Shown here in pieces: positions 15,462-22,599 of a stretch of DNA of 36,337 nucleotides; positions within the stretch are counted from its first letter, which is position 1; every line of letters starts with the position of its first letter. The stretch comes from Bacteroidaceae bacterium. GTDB lineage: Bacteria > Bacteroidota > Bacteroidia > Bacteroidales > Bacteroidaceae. Location of the stretch: the NCBI GenBank assembly GCA_024693505.1, contig JAILKU010000049.1, positions 1 to 36,337 of the forward strand, written 5' to 3'. The notes under the pieces are model-generated. The model had not been told where the DNA came from. It made no database searches and saw only the letters and a program-made list of their open reading frames with translations. The position numbers were made by a program, and so were the translations under genes.

Positions 15462-16286
15462 ATGAAGACCTTTCTAACAGCTATTGCCGCAATCATGCTG
15501 CCTGCAACGCTCGGCGGAGAAGAAGTTCAGCCCGACGAGAACCCGATAGCCACAATCAGCCACGACCCTGGCTTCATGACCATCCTACATCACTGGGGCT
15601 TCATCGGTGACTCGCTGAGCAGCGGCGAACTGGAGTCGCGCTCCACAAACGGAGAAGAACGAAGAGGCTGGCACGACATGTACGAGTATTCCTGGGGCCA
15701 ACGCCTCTGCGCAGCAACAGGAACAGAAGGTGAAAACTACTCACAGGGCGGTGAAACGACTTTCGGATGGATTGAACACTTCTGGAACAATCCAAAAAAC
15801 GGTAATAACAACATCGACGCCAAGGCAAGTCCCAAACAAGCCTATATCATCGCCCTGGGAGAGAACGACGAGAACATCAAGTTCCCGATAGGTAATGTTG
15901 ATACGGACATTGACCTGAAAGACTATTCCAAGAACGACAGTACGTTTGCAGGCTGCTACGCAGGCATCATCCAGCGTGTCAAGACGATACAACCTGACGC
16001 CAAATTCTTCGTTGTAACCATGCCCAAGGGCAACGATCCGTACAACAAAGTCATCCGGCGGATGCCGCAGCTCTTCAAGAACGTCTATCTCATCGATTTG
16101 GAGAAGTATGGCGGAAACTACTGGGCAAAAGACTTCCGCGAACGCTACTTCCTGGGCGGGCACATGAATGCAGCGGGTTATCAGTGGGCTGCCTATATGT
16201 TCATGACCTACATCAACTGGATTATCGAGCACAACTGGCAGGATTTCGTTCAGGCAGGCTTTATCGGCACACCGCACAAATACTAA
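15462..16286 (+). CDS. Secreted SGNH/GDSL-family hydrolase
   Basis: The 274-aa product starts with a signal-like segment (MKTFLTAIAAIMLPATLGG). Block I is GFIGDSLSSGE with nucleophile Ser51. Block III is IALGENDEN (Asn135). Block V is GGHMNAAGY with His234. The Asp normally three residues before that His (DxxH) is Leu here, so catalysis may use a His-only relay or another Asp, as in some SGNH subgroups. Such enzymes remove acetyl or other acyl esters from polysaccharides, fitting the neighbouring GH43 and GH99-like genes. It is followed 15 nt later by a GNAT gene on the same transcript. Confidence 0.82.
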   Translation: MKTFLTAIAAIMLPATLGGEEVQPDENPIATISHDPGFMTILHHWGFIGDSLSSGELESRSTNGEERRGWHDMYEYSWGQRLCAATGTEGENYSQGGETTFGWIEHFWNNPKNGNNNIDAKASPKQAYIIALGENDENIKFPIGNVDTDIDLKDYSKNDSTFAGCYAGIIQRVKTIQPDAKFFVVTMPKGNDPYNKVIRRMPQLFKNVYLIDLEKYGGNYWAKDFRERYFLGGHMNAAGYQWAAYMFMTYINWIIEHNWQDFVQAGFIGTPHKY

Positions 16287-16301
16287 ACCCGATAAAAAGA
16301 A

Positions 16302-16805
16302 ATGAGAAGAAGTATCCGCCATTCCGATCCGGCCGAAATACCCATTTTGCTTCATCTTGCCGAGGAAGCCAAGACGATTATGCGTTGCAGCGGAAACATG
16401 AAGCAATGGGGAGCCGGCTACCCCAATGCAGAAGTCTTTCTGTCCGACATCGAGAGGAAAGCCAGTTTTATCGTCTTTGACGAGGAAAACAAGAGGCCAA
16501 TCGCCACTTTTGCCTTCATCCCCGGCCCCGACCCCACCTACGCGAAGATTTACGACGGACAATGGCTCGACGATGCGGCTCCCTACTACGTTATCCACCG
16601 CATCGCGTCGCTGACGACCGAAAAAGGTATTATGCAGACGATATTGGACTTCGCCTTCGCCCAAACCGACAATATCCGCATCGACACACATCGCGACAAC
16701 GTCATAATGCGTCATTTAATGGAGAAGTACGGCTTCTCCTACTGCGGCATCATCTATCTGGCCAATGGCGACGAACGCCTGGCCTTCCAAAGAATAAATG
16801 TATAG
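16302..16805 (+). CDS. GNAT-family N-acetyltransferase
   Basis: A 167-aa cytoplasmic protein with the GNAT layout: an N-terminal helix pair (EIPILLHLAEEAKTIMRCSG), central strands (SFIVFDEENKRPIATFAFIP), YYVIHRIASLT before the acetyl-CoA loop region, and the C-terminal IRIDTHRDNVIMRHLMEKYG followed by FSYCGIIYLANGDERLAFQR, typical of this superfamily. It transfers acetyl from acetyl-CoA to an unknown amine. It follows the SGNH gene by 15 nt and converges with the rhodanese gene, leaving 5 nt between the two stops. Confidence 0.85.
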   Translation: MRRSIRHSDPAEIPILLHLAEEAKTIMRCSGNMKQWGAGYPNAEVFLSDIERKASFIVFDEENKRPIATFAFIPGPDPTYAKIYDGQWLDDAAPYYVIHRIASLTTEKGIMQTILDFAFAQTDNIRIDTHRDNVIMRHLMEKYGFSYCGIIYLANGDERLAFQRINV

Positions 16806-16810
16806 ATTCT

Positions 16811-17221
16811 CTATTCCTGAGTCGTCTCCAAACCCTTCTCCGACCACTCCAGGATGCCTCCATTCATGTCAACAACCTTAAAGCCGGCCTTTGCCAGTTG
16901 AGTGGCTGCATCCTTACTGCGCCTTCCGCTGCGGCAATAGACAAAGACCGTCCTGCCGGCATCCAGCTGAGCCTTAGCCTTCGACAGGAAGTCGTCCTGC
17001 TTCACATCGATATTTACGGCGGCGGGCAAGTGGGCCTCGGCAAACTCTTCGGGAGTCCTGACGTCAACTAACTGAGCGCCAGACTCGGTTGCCAGACGAC
17101 TGCTGAAGACCTCGGGTGAAACACTCTCGAAATCCGCTTTCTTCGAGCCCAACACAAAGGCCAGGATAAATGCAACGGCAAACACTACGGCCGCGATAAT
17201 AAAGACAAACATTTTATTCAT
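16811..17221 (-). CDS. Membrane-anchored rhodanese-like protein
   Basis: A 136-aa protein. One N-terminal membrane helix (residues 4-24) is followed by a single rhodanese domain: AQLVDVRTPEEFAEAHLPAA, then the active-site loop VYCRSGRRS with Cys96, and VVDMNGGILEW. It would carry sulfur as a persulfide or bind anions at the outer face of the inner membrane. Its partner is unknown. It appears monocistronic; no convincing promoter box was found in the 50 nt upstream. Confidence 0.88.
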   Translation of the reverse strand: MNKMFVFIIAAVVFAVAFILAFVLGSKKADFESVSPEVFSSRLATESGAQLVDVRTPEEFAEAHLPAAVNIDVKQDDFLSKAKAQLDAGRTVFVYCRSGRRSKDAATQLAKAGFKVVDMNGGILEWSEKGLETTQE

Positions 17222-17277
17222 AACATCTAGTATATTTATTACCTTACAAGATTCGGAAAAGAGTCGGCGAAGAGAGA

Positions 17278-18435
17278 TTATCTGATCTCCACCATTGCCG
17301 GGAAGCAGTAGCGCGGATCGCCGCGCCCGCTCATCGTTCGCCTCATCACATCCTCCTGCCGAAGCACCTTACCCTTGAAGACGCGCCGCCCGTTCAGCAT
17401 CACCGTCACCTTCTTGTCCAGATTCACCAGTTCGTCGCAGAGATAGAGCGTCAGCCGGCTGTAGTCGCAGCGCGTTATGTTGATGGTGTTCCCCTCAACA
17501 GAAAGGCGCACCTGGCGTCCGCGCTTCATCTCGTCGCCGGGCACCTGGAGCCAGTAGAACGAGGGCCTGAGCACTTCCTCCTGCTGCCAGACAATATTGC
17601 GGGGATAGGGATCGCGCACAAACTGACGCATCCAGGGCAGAGCAGCCCTGTCCTCGCGATCCATCCAATGTCCCTTGCCAGGCATGATGTAGGTCTTGTG
17701 CCTGTATCCCTCCGGGCAGTCGCGCTCAAGCGAGTCCATCTGCAGGCCGCGTTCGGCACAGAGCTTGTTGCGATTGTATGCCGCATCGTTCTCGCCGCAC
17801 CATATCATGAAGGGCAGATTGCGCAGGTTCAGCAGGCTGACATCGCCCGGATGACCGGCCATCATCGAAGCGGCAGCCCAGTAGTCGGCCATCCTCGGAG
17901 CCATGCGCCAAACGCCGTCTCCGCCAGCCGAATAGCCCATCAGATAGACCTTGTCGGGGTTCACGCCGTGGCAGGCCACCATAGCACGAATCAGCTTTTC
18001 GTAGAGCACATCGATGGGTGCCTGACACCACATATTCCAGGCGTTTACCGGAGCCCGGGGAGCCACATAGACCCCCTCCTCGGGCTGATAGAGGCGCTTC
18101 TGGTTCTCCCACTGCCCGTTGTTGATTTCCTGCGTAGTACCTCCACCGCCGTGCAGGGATATCCACAGGCTGCGGTCGCCCATCGGCGCATTGCCATAGA
18201 CGGTGAACCAGATGGGCATCCGGTCTTCGCCGTTGCTGACACAAAGGTCCTCCATCCGGCCCGACAGGAACATCGGCCCGTATTCATCTTGCGTCTGCTT
18301 CATCCACTCACCAATCACCTGTTCCCTCAACTTGTCGCTCTCAGCACGACTCAGGCCCTTCCCTGCCGTCAAATCAGCCGCGCTCAGCAGCAGCAGGACG
18401 GCCGGCAGAAATCTCAAAATGTTCATCTTCTTCAT
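17278..18435 (-). CDS. Secreted alpha/beta-hydrolase (esterase/depolymerase-like)
   Basis: A 385-aa protein with signal peptide (about 1-25). Oxyanion-type loop LHGGGGTTQ at 94-102. Nucleophile elbow GYSAGGDGVWRM with Ser169, Asp217 in CGENDAAY and His256 in GKGHWMD form a complete triad. The last 90 residues form a beta-rich C-terminal domain. It resembles polyhydroxybutyrate-depolymerase-like and carbohydrate-esterase-like hydrolases of Bacteroidota. The true substrate is unknown, though neighbouring glycan enzymes favour an ester on plant or host glycan. It has its own perfect promoter and follows the glycerate kinase gene on the same strand. Confidence 0.82.
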   Translation of the reverse strand: MKKMNILRFLPAVLLLLSAADLTAGKGLSRAESDKLREQVIGEWMKQTQDEYGPMFLSGRMEDLCVSNGEDRMPIWFTVYGNAPMGDRSLWISLHGGGGTTQEINNGQWENQKRLYQPEEGVYVAPRAPVNAWNMWCQAPIDVLYEKLIRAMVACHGVNPDKVYLMGYSAGGDGVWRMAPRMADYWAAASMMAGHPGDVSLLNLRNLPFMIWCGENDAAYNRNKLCAERGLQMDSLERDCPEGYRHKTYIMPGKGHWMDREDRAALPWMRQFVRDPYPRNIVWQQEEVLRPSFYWLQVPGDEMKRGRQVRLSVEGNTINITRCDYSRLTLYLCDELVNLDKKVTVMLNGRRVFKGKVLRQEDVMRRTMSGRGDPRYCFPAMVEIR

Positions 18436-18487
18436 TGTACATTATTAAATTGGGCAAAACATTTGGCCGGTTTGCCACAAATCCGTT

Positions 18488-18519
18488 GCAAAGATAAGAA
18501 AAAACTTTAAGGCGACCAA
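18488..18519 (-). promoter_or_regulatory. Promoter of the secreted alpha/beta-hydrolase gene
   Basis: Minus strand TTG (18519-18517), 20-nt spacer, TATCTTTGC (18496-18488): a perfect match with optimal spacing. The leader to ATG 18435 is about 45 nt. Confidence 0.8.
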
Positions 18520-18528
18520 GAATAATGC

Positions 18529-19599
18529 TCAAAAGTTAAGCTCCGCAAGATTTTGGACGGTCTGCTTGATATTTCTCTTCGCCGTCTCCGCCTTCATTGC
18601 CTCTTCCTCGGAAATTACCGGAGGGTTGATGCACTCCACACAGGAAAAGCCGGCATCGAGCAACGCCTGCCGGTCCTTGACGCGACCTGCAATCAACACG
18701 ACCGAAACATGGCAGGCCTGTGCCCGCCTGAGAATGCCGAAGGGCAGTTTTCCCATCAGCGTCTGCCGGTCGGCAGCGCCTTCGCCGGTGATAACCATAT
18801 CAGCATCCCTGAGAACGTCCCTGAACCGGACTGTATCGAGCAGGAGGTCAATGCCCGACCGGCATTCGGCATTCATATATTGCAGGAAGGCATAGCCCAG
18901 ACCACCGGCTGCCCCGGCGCCGGGAAGGTCCTGACGGTCATAGCCGAAACGAAGGGCTGAACGCTCGGCGAACTGCCGGGCACGCTCGTCGAGAGCAATG
19001 ACCATTTCAGGAGTAGCCCCCTTTTGAGGCGCAAACACATAAGCCGCTCCATTTTCGCCGCAGAGAGGATTCGCGACATCGGTAGCGATAGTGAAGCGGA
19101 CATCATCCAGCGCATGAACCTCATCCCACGAACGGCCCTTGGCGCAAGCGTCGGTAATAGCCCGAAGCATGCCGATACCGCAATCGCTGGTGGCACTTCC
19201 GCCAAGCCCGACAACGATATGCCTGCATCCCCGGCGCACCGCATCGACTACGAGCTGCCCCGTGCCATAGCTGGTTGTCAGCATCGGATTTCGCTCTTCG
19301 GGAGCGAGCAGGGTCAGTCCGCTGGCCTTGGCTATTTCAATCACAGCCGTCTCATCCTGTATCAGATACTGCGCCGAGATTGGCCTCATCAGCGGATCTC
19401 TCACATTGACAGTCACAAGTTGCCCACCCTTAGCCGACTGCAGCGCCTCCAGCCAGCCTTCGCCCCCGTCGCTGACGGGAATCTGTACGACCTCAGCATC
19501 AGGCATCGTCTGACTGAGGCCCTCTGCCGCTGCCCGATTAGCTTCTTTTGATGAAAGGCAACCCTTGAACGAGTCGATTGCTACAATTATTTTTCTCAT
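18529..19599 (-). CDS. Glycerate kinase (GlxK/GarK family)
   Basis: Phosphorylates D-glycerate with ATP, feeding glyoxylate- or sugar-acid-derived carbon into glycolysis. ATG 19599 gives 356 aa beginning MRKIIVAIDSFKGCLSSKEA, the exact family N-terminus; a frame 28 codons longer (to 19683) runs into tandem repeats and is rejected. Family marks are PVSDGGEGWLEAL, HIVVGLGGSATSDCGIGML, LPGAGAAGGLGYAFL and ITGEGAADRQTLMGKLPFG. The length is normal. It is cytoplasmic. No strong promoter was visible upstream. Confidence 0.93.
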   Translation of the reverse strand: MRKIIVAIDSFKGCLSSKEANRAAAEGLSQTMPDAEVVQIPVSDGGEGWLEALQSAKGGQLVTVNVRDPLMRPISAQYLIQDETAVIEIAKASGLTLLAPEERNPMLTTSYGTGQLVVDAVRRGCRHIVVGLGGSATSDCGIGMLRAITDACAKGRSWDEVHALDDVRFTIATDVANPLCGENGAAYVFAPQKGATPEMVIALDERARQFAERSALRFGYDRQDLPGAGAAGGLGYAFLQYMNAECRSGIDLLLDTVRFRDVLRDADMVITGEGAADRQTLMGKLPFGILRRAQACHVSVVLIAGRVKDRQALLDAGFSCVECINPPVISEEEAMKAETAKRNIKQTVQNLAELNF

Positions 19600-19640
19600 A
19601 CTTTTTCCTATCCGGAATCGCCATATCTTGAGTACAAGGC

Positions 19641-19703
19641 AATTTGCGAAACCCGCCTCAAAAATTTGCCAGACCCGCCTCAAAAATTTGCCAGACCCGC
19701 CTC
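19641..19703. repeat. 22-bp tandem repeat, three copies
   Basis: Three units sharing aatttgc and acccgcctc, spaced exactly 22 bp apart; copies 2 and 3 are nearly identical. It lies between the divergence-free start of glycerate kinase and the end of the barrel gene. Confidence 0.8.
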
Positions 19704-19743
19704 CCGTAAAAAAAACAGGCGGAACGGGAATTGGAAGAAATAT

Positions 19744-20439
19744 CTATTTCGTCTTGATGATATCGAACAGATAGGAGAAGCGGGCCAGGATGGCACCGTT
19801 GGCGCTACGGCCGAAAGGATCCTTCTTGCTGTTGCGGAAGATGTCGCTGAGGCCGAAATAGTAGCGCCCTTCGAGCAGGAAGCGATGCCCGCTGCGTGTG
19901 CTGACATCCATTCCCAAGCCGCCGGTCAGGCCGTATTCGAATTTCCGCTCGACATCCTTGCCGTACTGCATCGTCACATTGTTGGGCCTTACGAGCGGTT
20001 CTCTCCACGGTCCGCCGCGCTTTTCCTTCTCGCCAAGTACGAATCCCAGCTGGGGACCGATGCAAAGGAAGCCCTTTACCCCACCCCGCTCACGGCCAAA
20101 GCCCAGGTTGGCCAAAAGAGGGACTTGCACATAGGAGACGTTGCGCTGATAGGTGTCCTCGCTGACTTCAATCAGTTCGGTCCAGCCCATCTGGCTCCAG
20201 GAGCACTCGGCCTGCAGGGCACAGAGCGCATTGAAATACTTCTCGCAAGTGTAGCGCACGACAAAGCCCATTGTAGGACCGCCGTGCCATTTCTGTTTAA
20301 CAGTCGGATTGAAGCTGACCTTGTTGAGCACCCAGCCGCCGGTAACGCCGACGGCCAGGTCGGTTCTGCTCTCGCCGACCTGGGCACAGACGCCCAATGC
20401 GGCAGACACGAACAGCAATATGACACAAAGGCGCTTCAT
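19744..20439 (-). CDS. Outer-membrane beta-barrel protein (porin-like family)
   Basis: A 231-aa protein with a signal peptide (about 1-19, ALGVCAQ). Alternating strands follow, typical of small Bacteroidota barrels: LAVGVTGGWVLNKVSF, GGPTMGFVVRYTCEKYF, NVSYVQVPLLANLGFG, GFLCIGPQLGFVLGE, FEYGLTGGLGMDVSTRSGHR and a terminal RFSYLFDIIKTK. Its ATG overlaps the TGA of the LysM/periplasmic-binding gene (ATGA), so the pair is co-translated. It likely sits in the outer membrane; the ligand is unknown. Confidence 0.85.
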   Translation of the reverse strand: MKRLCVILLFVSAALGVCAQVGESRTDLAVGVTGGWVLNKVSFNPTVKQKWHGGPTMGFVVRYTCEKYFNALCALQAECSWSQMGWTELIEVSEDTYQRNVSYVQVPLLANLGFGRERGGVKGFLCIGPQLGFVLGEKEKRGGPWREPLVRPNNVTMQYGKDVERKFEYGLTGGLGMDVSTRSGHRFLLEGRYYFGLSDIFRNSKKDPFGRSANGAILARFSYLFDIIKTK

Positions 20440-21782
20440 CGAATCTGCTCTACCTTCTGATCGGGTGTGTAATGAACCAGCTGAATGGCACGGTTTGTGT
20501 ATCCCTCGTCACCACTTCCCCCGACGAAGCGGAACGGATGCTGAACGGGTTGCAGCTGCATCTCGCCCTGGCGCTGCTCGAAGAAATCGCCGTAGCGGGA
20601 CAGTCCCCGGAGGAAGTAATAGCCCATATCGAAGCCCATCATGCCGTAGCGGGGGAAGCTGACTGACATCGGCTTGCGGAACAGGGCCTGATAGCGTTGT
20701 TCAAAGTCGGTGGTCTGCCTGGACAGGGGATTGCGATAATACGGCGTATAGAAATATGTATCGTAGCGGTAGAACTCGCGAGCCAGCTGACCCGTATAGG
20801 TCTGCCACTCGGGATAGCCGAGCAGCGATACCCGATAGCCGGTGGAGGCATGACTGTCCAGAAAAGCATTCAGGCGCGAGAAAACGACGTTCAAGGTCTT
20901 CTGTGAAGTATTGTCCGGAATGATAATATTCTTGCGGAACTGGTTCAGCGCACTCTCCCACGCCATTTCATCACCGTCAATATTAACCACCCTCATGGAA
21001 ACGCCCTTCTCCTCGAGCTGGCCTTGCATCTGCGAAGTAAAGGCATCGCCCTTCAGGTCGGTATCGTTGGAACGGAGCAGGACGAAGTTACAGTCGTCGA
21101 ACTGGCGCAGGACGAGACGGGCTGCCTCGCGCTGAACGACGAAATTACTGGAGGTCGCCGTATATTGCAAGGGGAAACCGGCTGCCGGCTGTGTGTTCTG
21201 AAAGGGCAGGACAAGCCGGCAGTTGCGCCCCCGGCAATAGTCGGCAAGCACAGCCACCTGCTCCGTATCGGCGGGCCCGAAAGCAACGTTCAGGGCATCC
21301 AGATCGTTGCCATGAAGGGTGGCCAGCATTTCATCGCTTGTATGCCCGCAATGTAGGGTGTACATTTCCACGTTGACGCCTTGGCGCTTCACGCTGTCCA
21401 CCGCCATCAGCAGGCCGCGGTAGAACTCCAGCACCTTCTCCCCCCGGGCCGACGTATCCTCCAGCGGCAGGAAGACACCGACGCGCAACGTCTCGTAGGT
21501 CGTACGCTTCACGGGTTCGGCAACAGGCACAGTCACCACTTCGGGCGCCGGCGCAGGGGCCTCCGGAATAACCAGGAACTCGCCACGCTTCACCTTCCCC
21601 TTCTTGATATCGGGGTTGGCACGCAAGAGCGATTCCTGGCTGACATTGTACATCCGCGAAATACTATAAAGCGTTTCGCCCTTCTGAACCTGATGCAGAT
21701 TGTTCAGAGCACCACCAATCGTACCTTGGGCATACAAAACATACGGTATGCACCACAAAAACAGAGCAAATATACGTTTCAT
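20436..21782 (-). CDS. LysM domain plus periplasmic-binding-protein-like protein
   Basis: ATG 21782 gives 448 aa with a signal peptide (MKRIFALFLWCIPYVLYAQ). A single LysM peptidoglycan-binding domain (about 30-72: HQVQKGETLYSISRMYNVS ... RGEFLVIP) is followed by a type 1 periplasmic-binding fold similar to branched-chain amino-acid receptors (LRVGVFLPLEDTSARGEKVLEFYRG region to FPRYGMMGFDMGYYFLRGLS). Fusions of this sort are frequent in Bacteroidota and probably serve an envelope role rather than transport, as no permease is nearby. The frame extends upstream to 21845, but that stretch lies beyond the promoter and lacks a signal sequence. Confidence 0.85.
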   Translation of the reverse strand: MKRIFALFLWCIPYVLYAQGTIGGALNNLHQVQKGETLYSISRMYNVSQESLLRANPDIKKGKVKRGEFLVIPEAPAPAPEVVTVPVAEPVKRTTYETLRVGVFLPLEDTSARGEKVLEFYRGLLMAVDSVKRQGVNVEMYTLHCGHTSDEMLATLHGNDLDALNVAFGPADTEQVAVLADYCRGRNCRLVLPFQNTQPAAGFPLQYTATSSNFVVQREAARLVLRQFDDCNFVLLRSNDTDLKGDAFTSQMQGQLEEKGVSMRVVNIDGDEMAWESALNQFRKNIIIPDNTSQKTLNVVFSRLNAFLDSHASTGYRVSLLGYPEWQTYTGQLAREFYRYDTYFYTPYYRNPLSRQTTDFEQRYQALFRKPMSVSFPRYGMMGFDMGYYFLRGLSRYGDFFEQRQGEMQLQPVQHPFRFVGGSGDEGYTNRAIQLVHYTPDQKVEQIR

Positions 21783-21786
21783 GACG

Positions 21787-21795
21787 ACAAAGGTA
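21787..21795 (-). promoter_or_regulatory. Promoter -7 box of the LysM gene, nearly leaderless
   Basis: Minus strand TACCTTTGT, one base from the full consensus and only 4 nt from ATG 21782. If used, the mRNA would start at or inside the start codon region. The -33 element is not well spaced. Confidence 0.45.
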
Positions 21796-21860
21796 ACACT
21801 TTTTTCCGTCTCAAGCCTACATTTCGCTACAGAAATACGCTTCATGTCGAACTTTTTTCA

Positions 21861-21869
21861 TATATTTGC
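21861..21869 (+). promoter_or_regulatory. Promoter -7 box of the gliding-motility C-terminal-domain gene / uvrA operon
   Basis: TATATTTGC matches TAnnTTTGC. The ATG at 21889 is 19 nt downstream, so the leader is very short. No clear TTG at the optimal distance. Confidence 0.55.
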
Positions 21870-21888
21870 ACGATTTTAGACCGAACCT

Positions 21889-22599
21889 ATGAGACAAATA
21901 CTGCTTTTTATCCTCGCAATGATTCCTTTTGGACTCTTTGCGCAGACGCAACCCTCGGTGAATCCGTCGGGAACATATACGACCGGCGACGGCGAGGAAA
22001 CCGACGATGCATCGGCCTCGATGAGCGCCCCCGTCACCGCACATTTCAGCGCAAACCCCTCAAACGTGGGCGACTATAGTGCGCGTTACGAATGGAAGAT
22101 ATGGATGGAGGGCGAGGCCGACAAGCCCCTTCTGCACCGCTTCGAGGAAGAGATAGACTACGTCTTCACACAGAGCGGAAGCTATCGTGTGCAACTCTAT
22201 GCCACCTTCATCCTCGGCAACGACACCATACCCTACCCGACCGAACAGGACACCCCCATCATCGTCAGCATAAGCCAGAGCAGCCTGGATTTCCCCAACG
22301 CCATCTCGCCGAACGGTGACGGATACAATGACAAGCTGCTCGCCAAGGACGGCTACCAGAGTATCGTGCAGTTTGAGGCCGCAGTATTCAACCGCTGGGG
22401 CAAGAAACTATTCTCCTGGAACAAGCTCGACGATGGTTGGGATGGCAAGCACAACGGTCATGTGGTCAGCGACGGCGTCTATTTCCTTGTCGTAAACGCC
22501 AAGGGAGCAGACGGGAGAAAGTATCACATCCGTAAAGCCATCACCGTAATTTCAGGACACAACAGCCAGAAGGGGGAAAGTAGTGGCGAACAACAGTAA
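21889..22599 (+). CDS. Secreted protein with gliding-motility-associated C-terminal domain (T9SS type B signal)
   Basis: A 236-aa protein. Signal peptide 1-19 (GLFAQ). A PKD-like beta domain covers about 40-125 (APVTAHFSANPSNVGDYSAR ... SYRVQLYATFILGNDTIP). The CHU_C-type C-terminal domain covers about 135-225: FPNAISPNGDGYNDKLL, FNRWGKKLFSWN, DDGWDGKHNGHVVSDGVYF. Such domains direct export through the type IX system in Bacteroidota. Its last 17 bases overlap the GTG start of uvrA. That pairing of a surface protein with a DNA-repair gene is positional, not functional as far as can be seen. Confidence 0.85.
   Translation: MRQILLFILAMIPFGLFAQTQPSVNPSGTYTTGDGEETDDASASMSAPVTAHFSANPSNVGDYSARYEWKIWMEGEADKPLLHRFEEEIDYVFTQSGSYRVQLYATFILGNDTIPYPTEQDTPIIVSISQSSLDFPNAISPNGDGYNDKLLAKDGYQSIVQFEAAVFNRWGKKLFSWNKLDDGWDGKHNGHVVSDGVYFLVVNAKGADGRKYHIRKAITVISGHNSQKGESSGEQQ

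Noticed and set aside
15741..16715. 324-aa minus-strand open frame over the SGNH and GNAT genes
   Set aside because: Antisense to two genes with clear family motifs; it spans the boundary between them and has no recognisable pattern.
19600..19683. 28-codon N-terminal extension of glycerate kinase
   Set aside because: The family N-terminus begins exactly at ATG 19599 and the extension runs into a tandem repeat.
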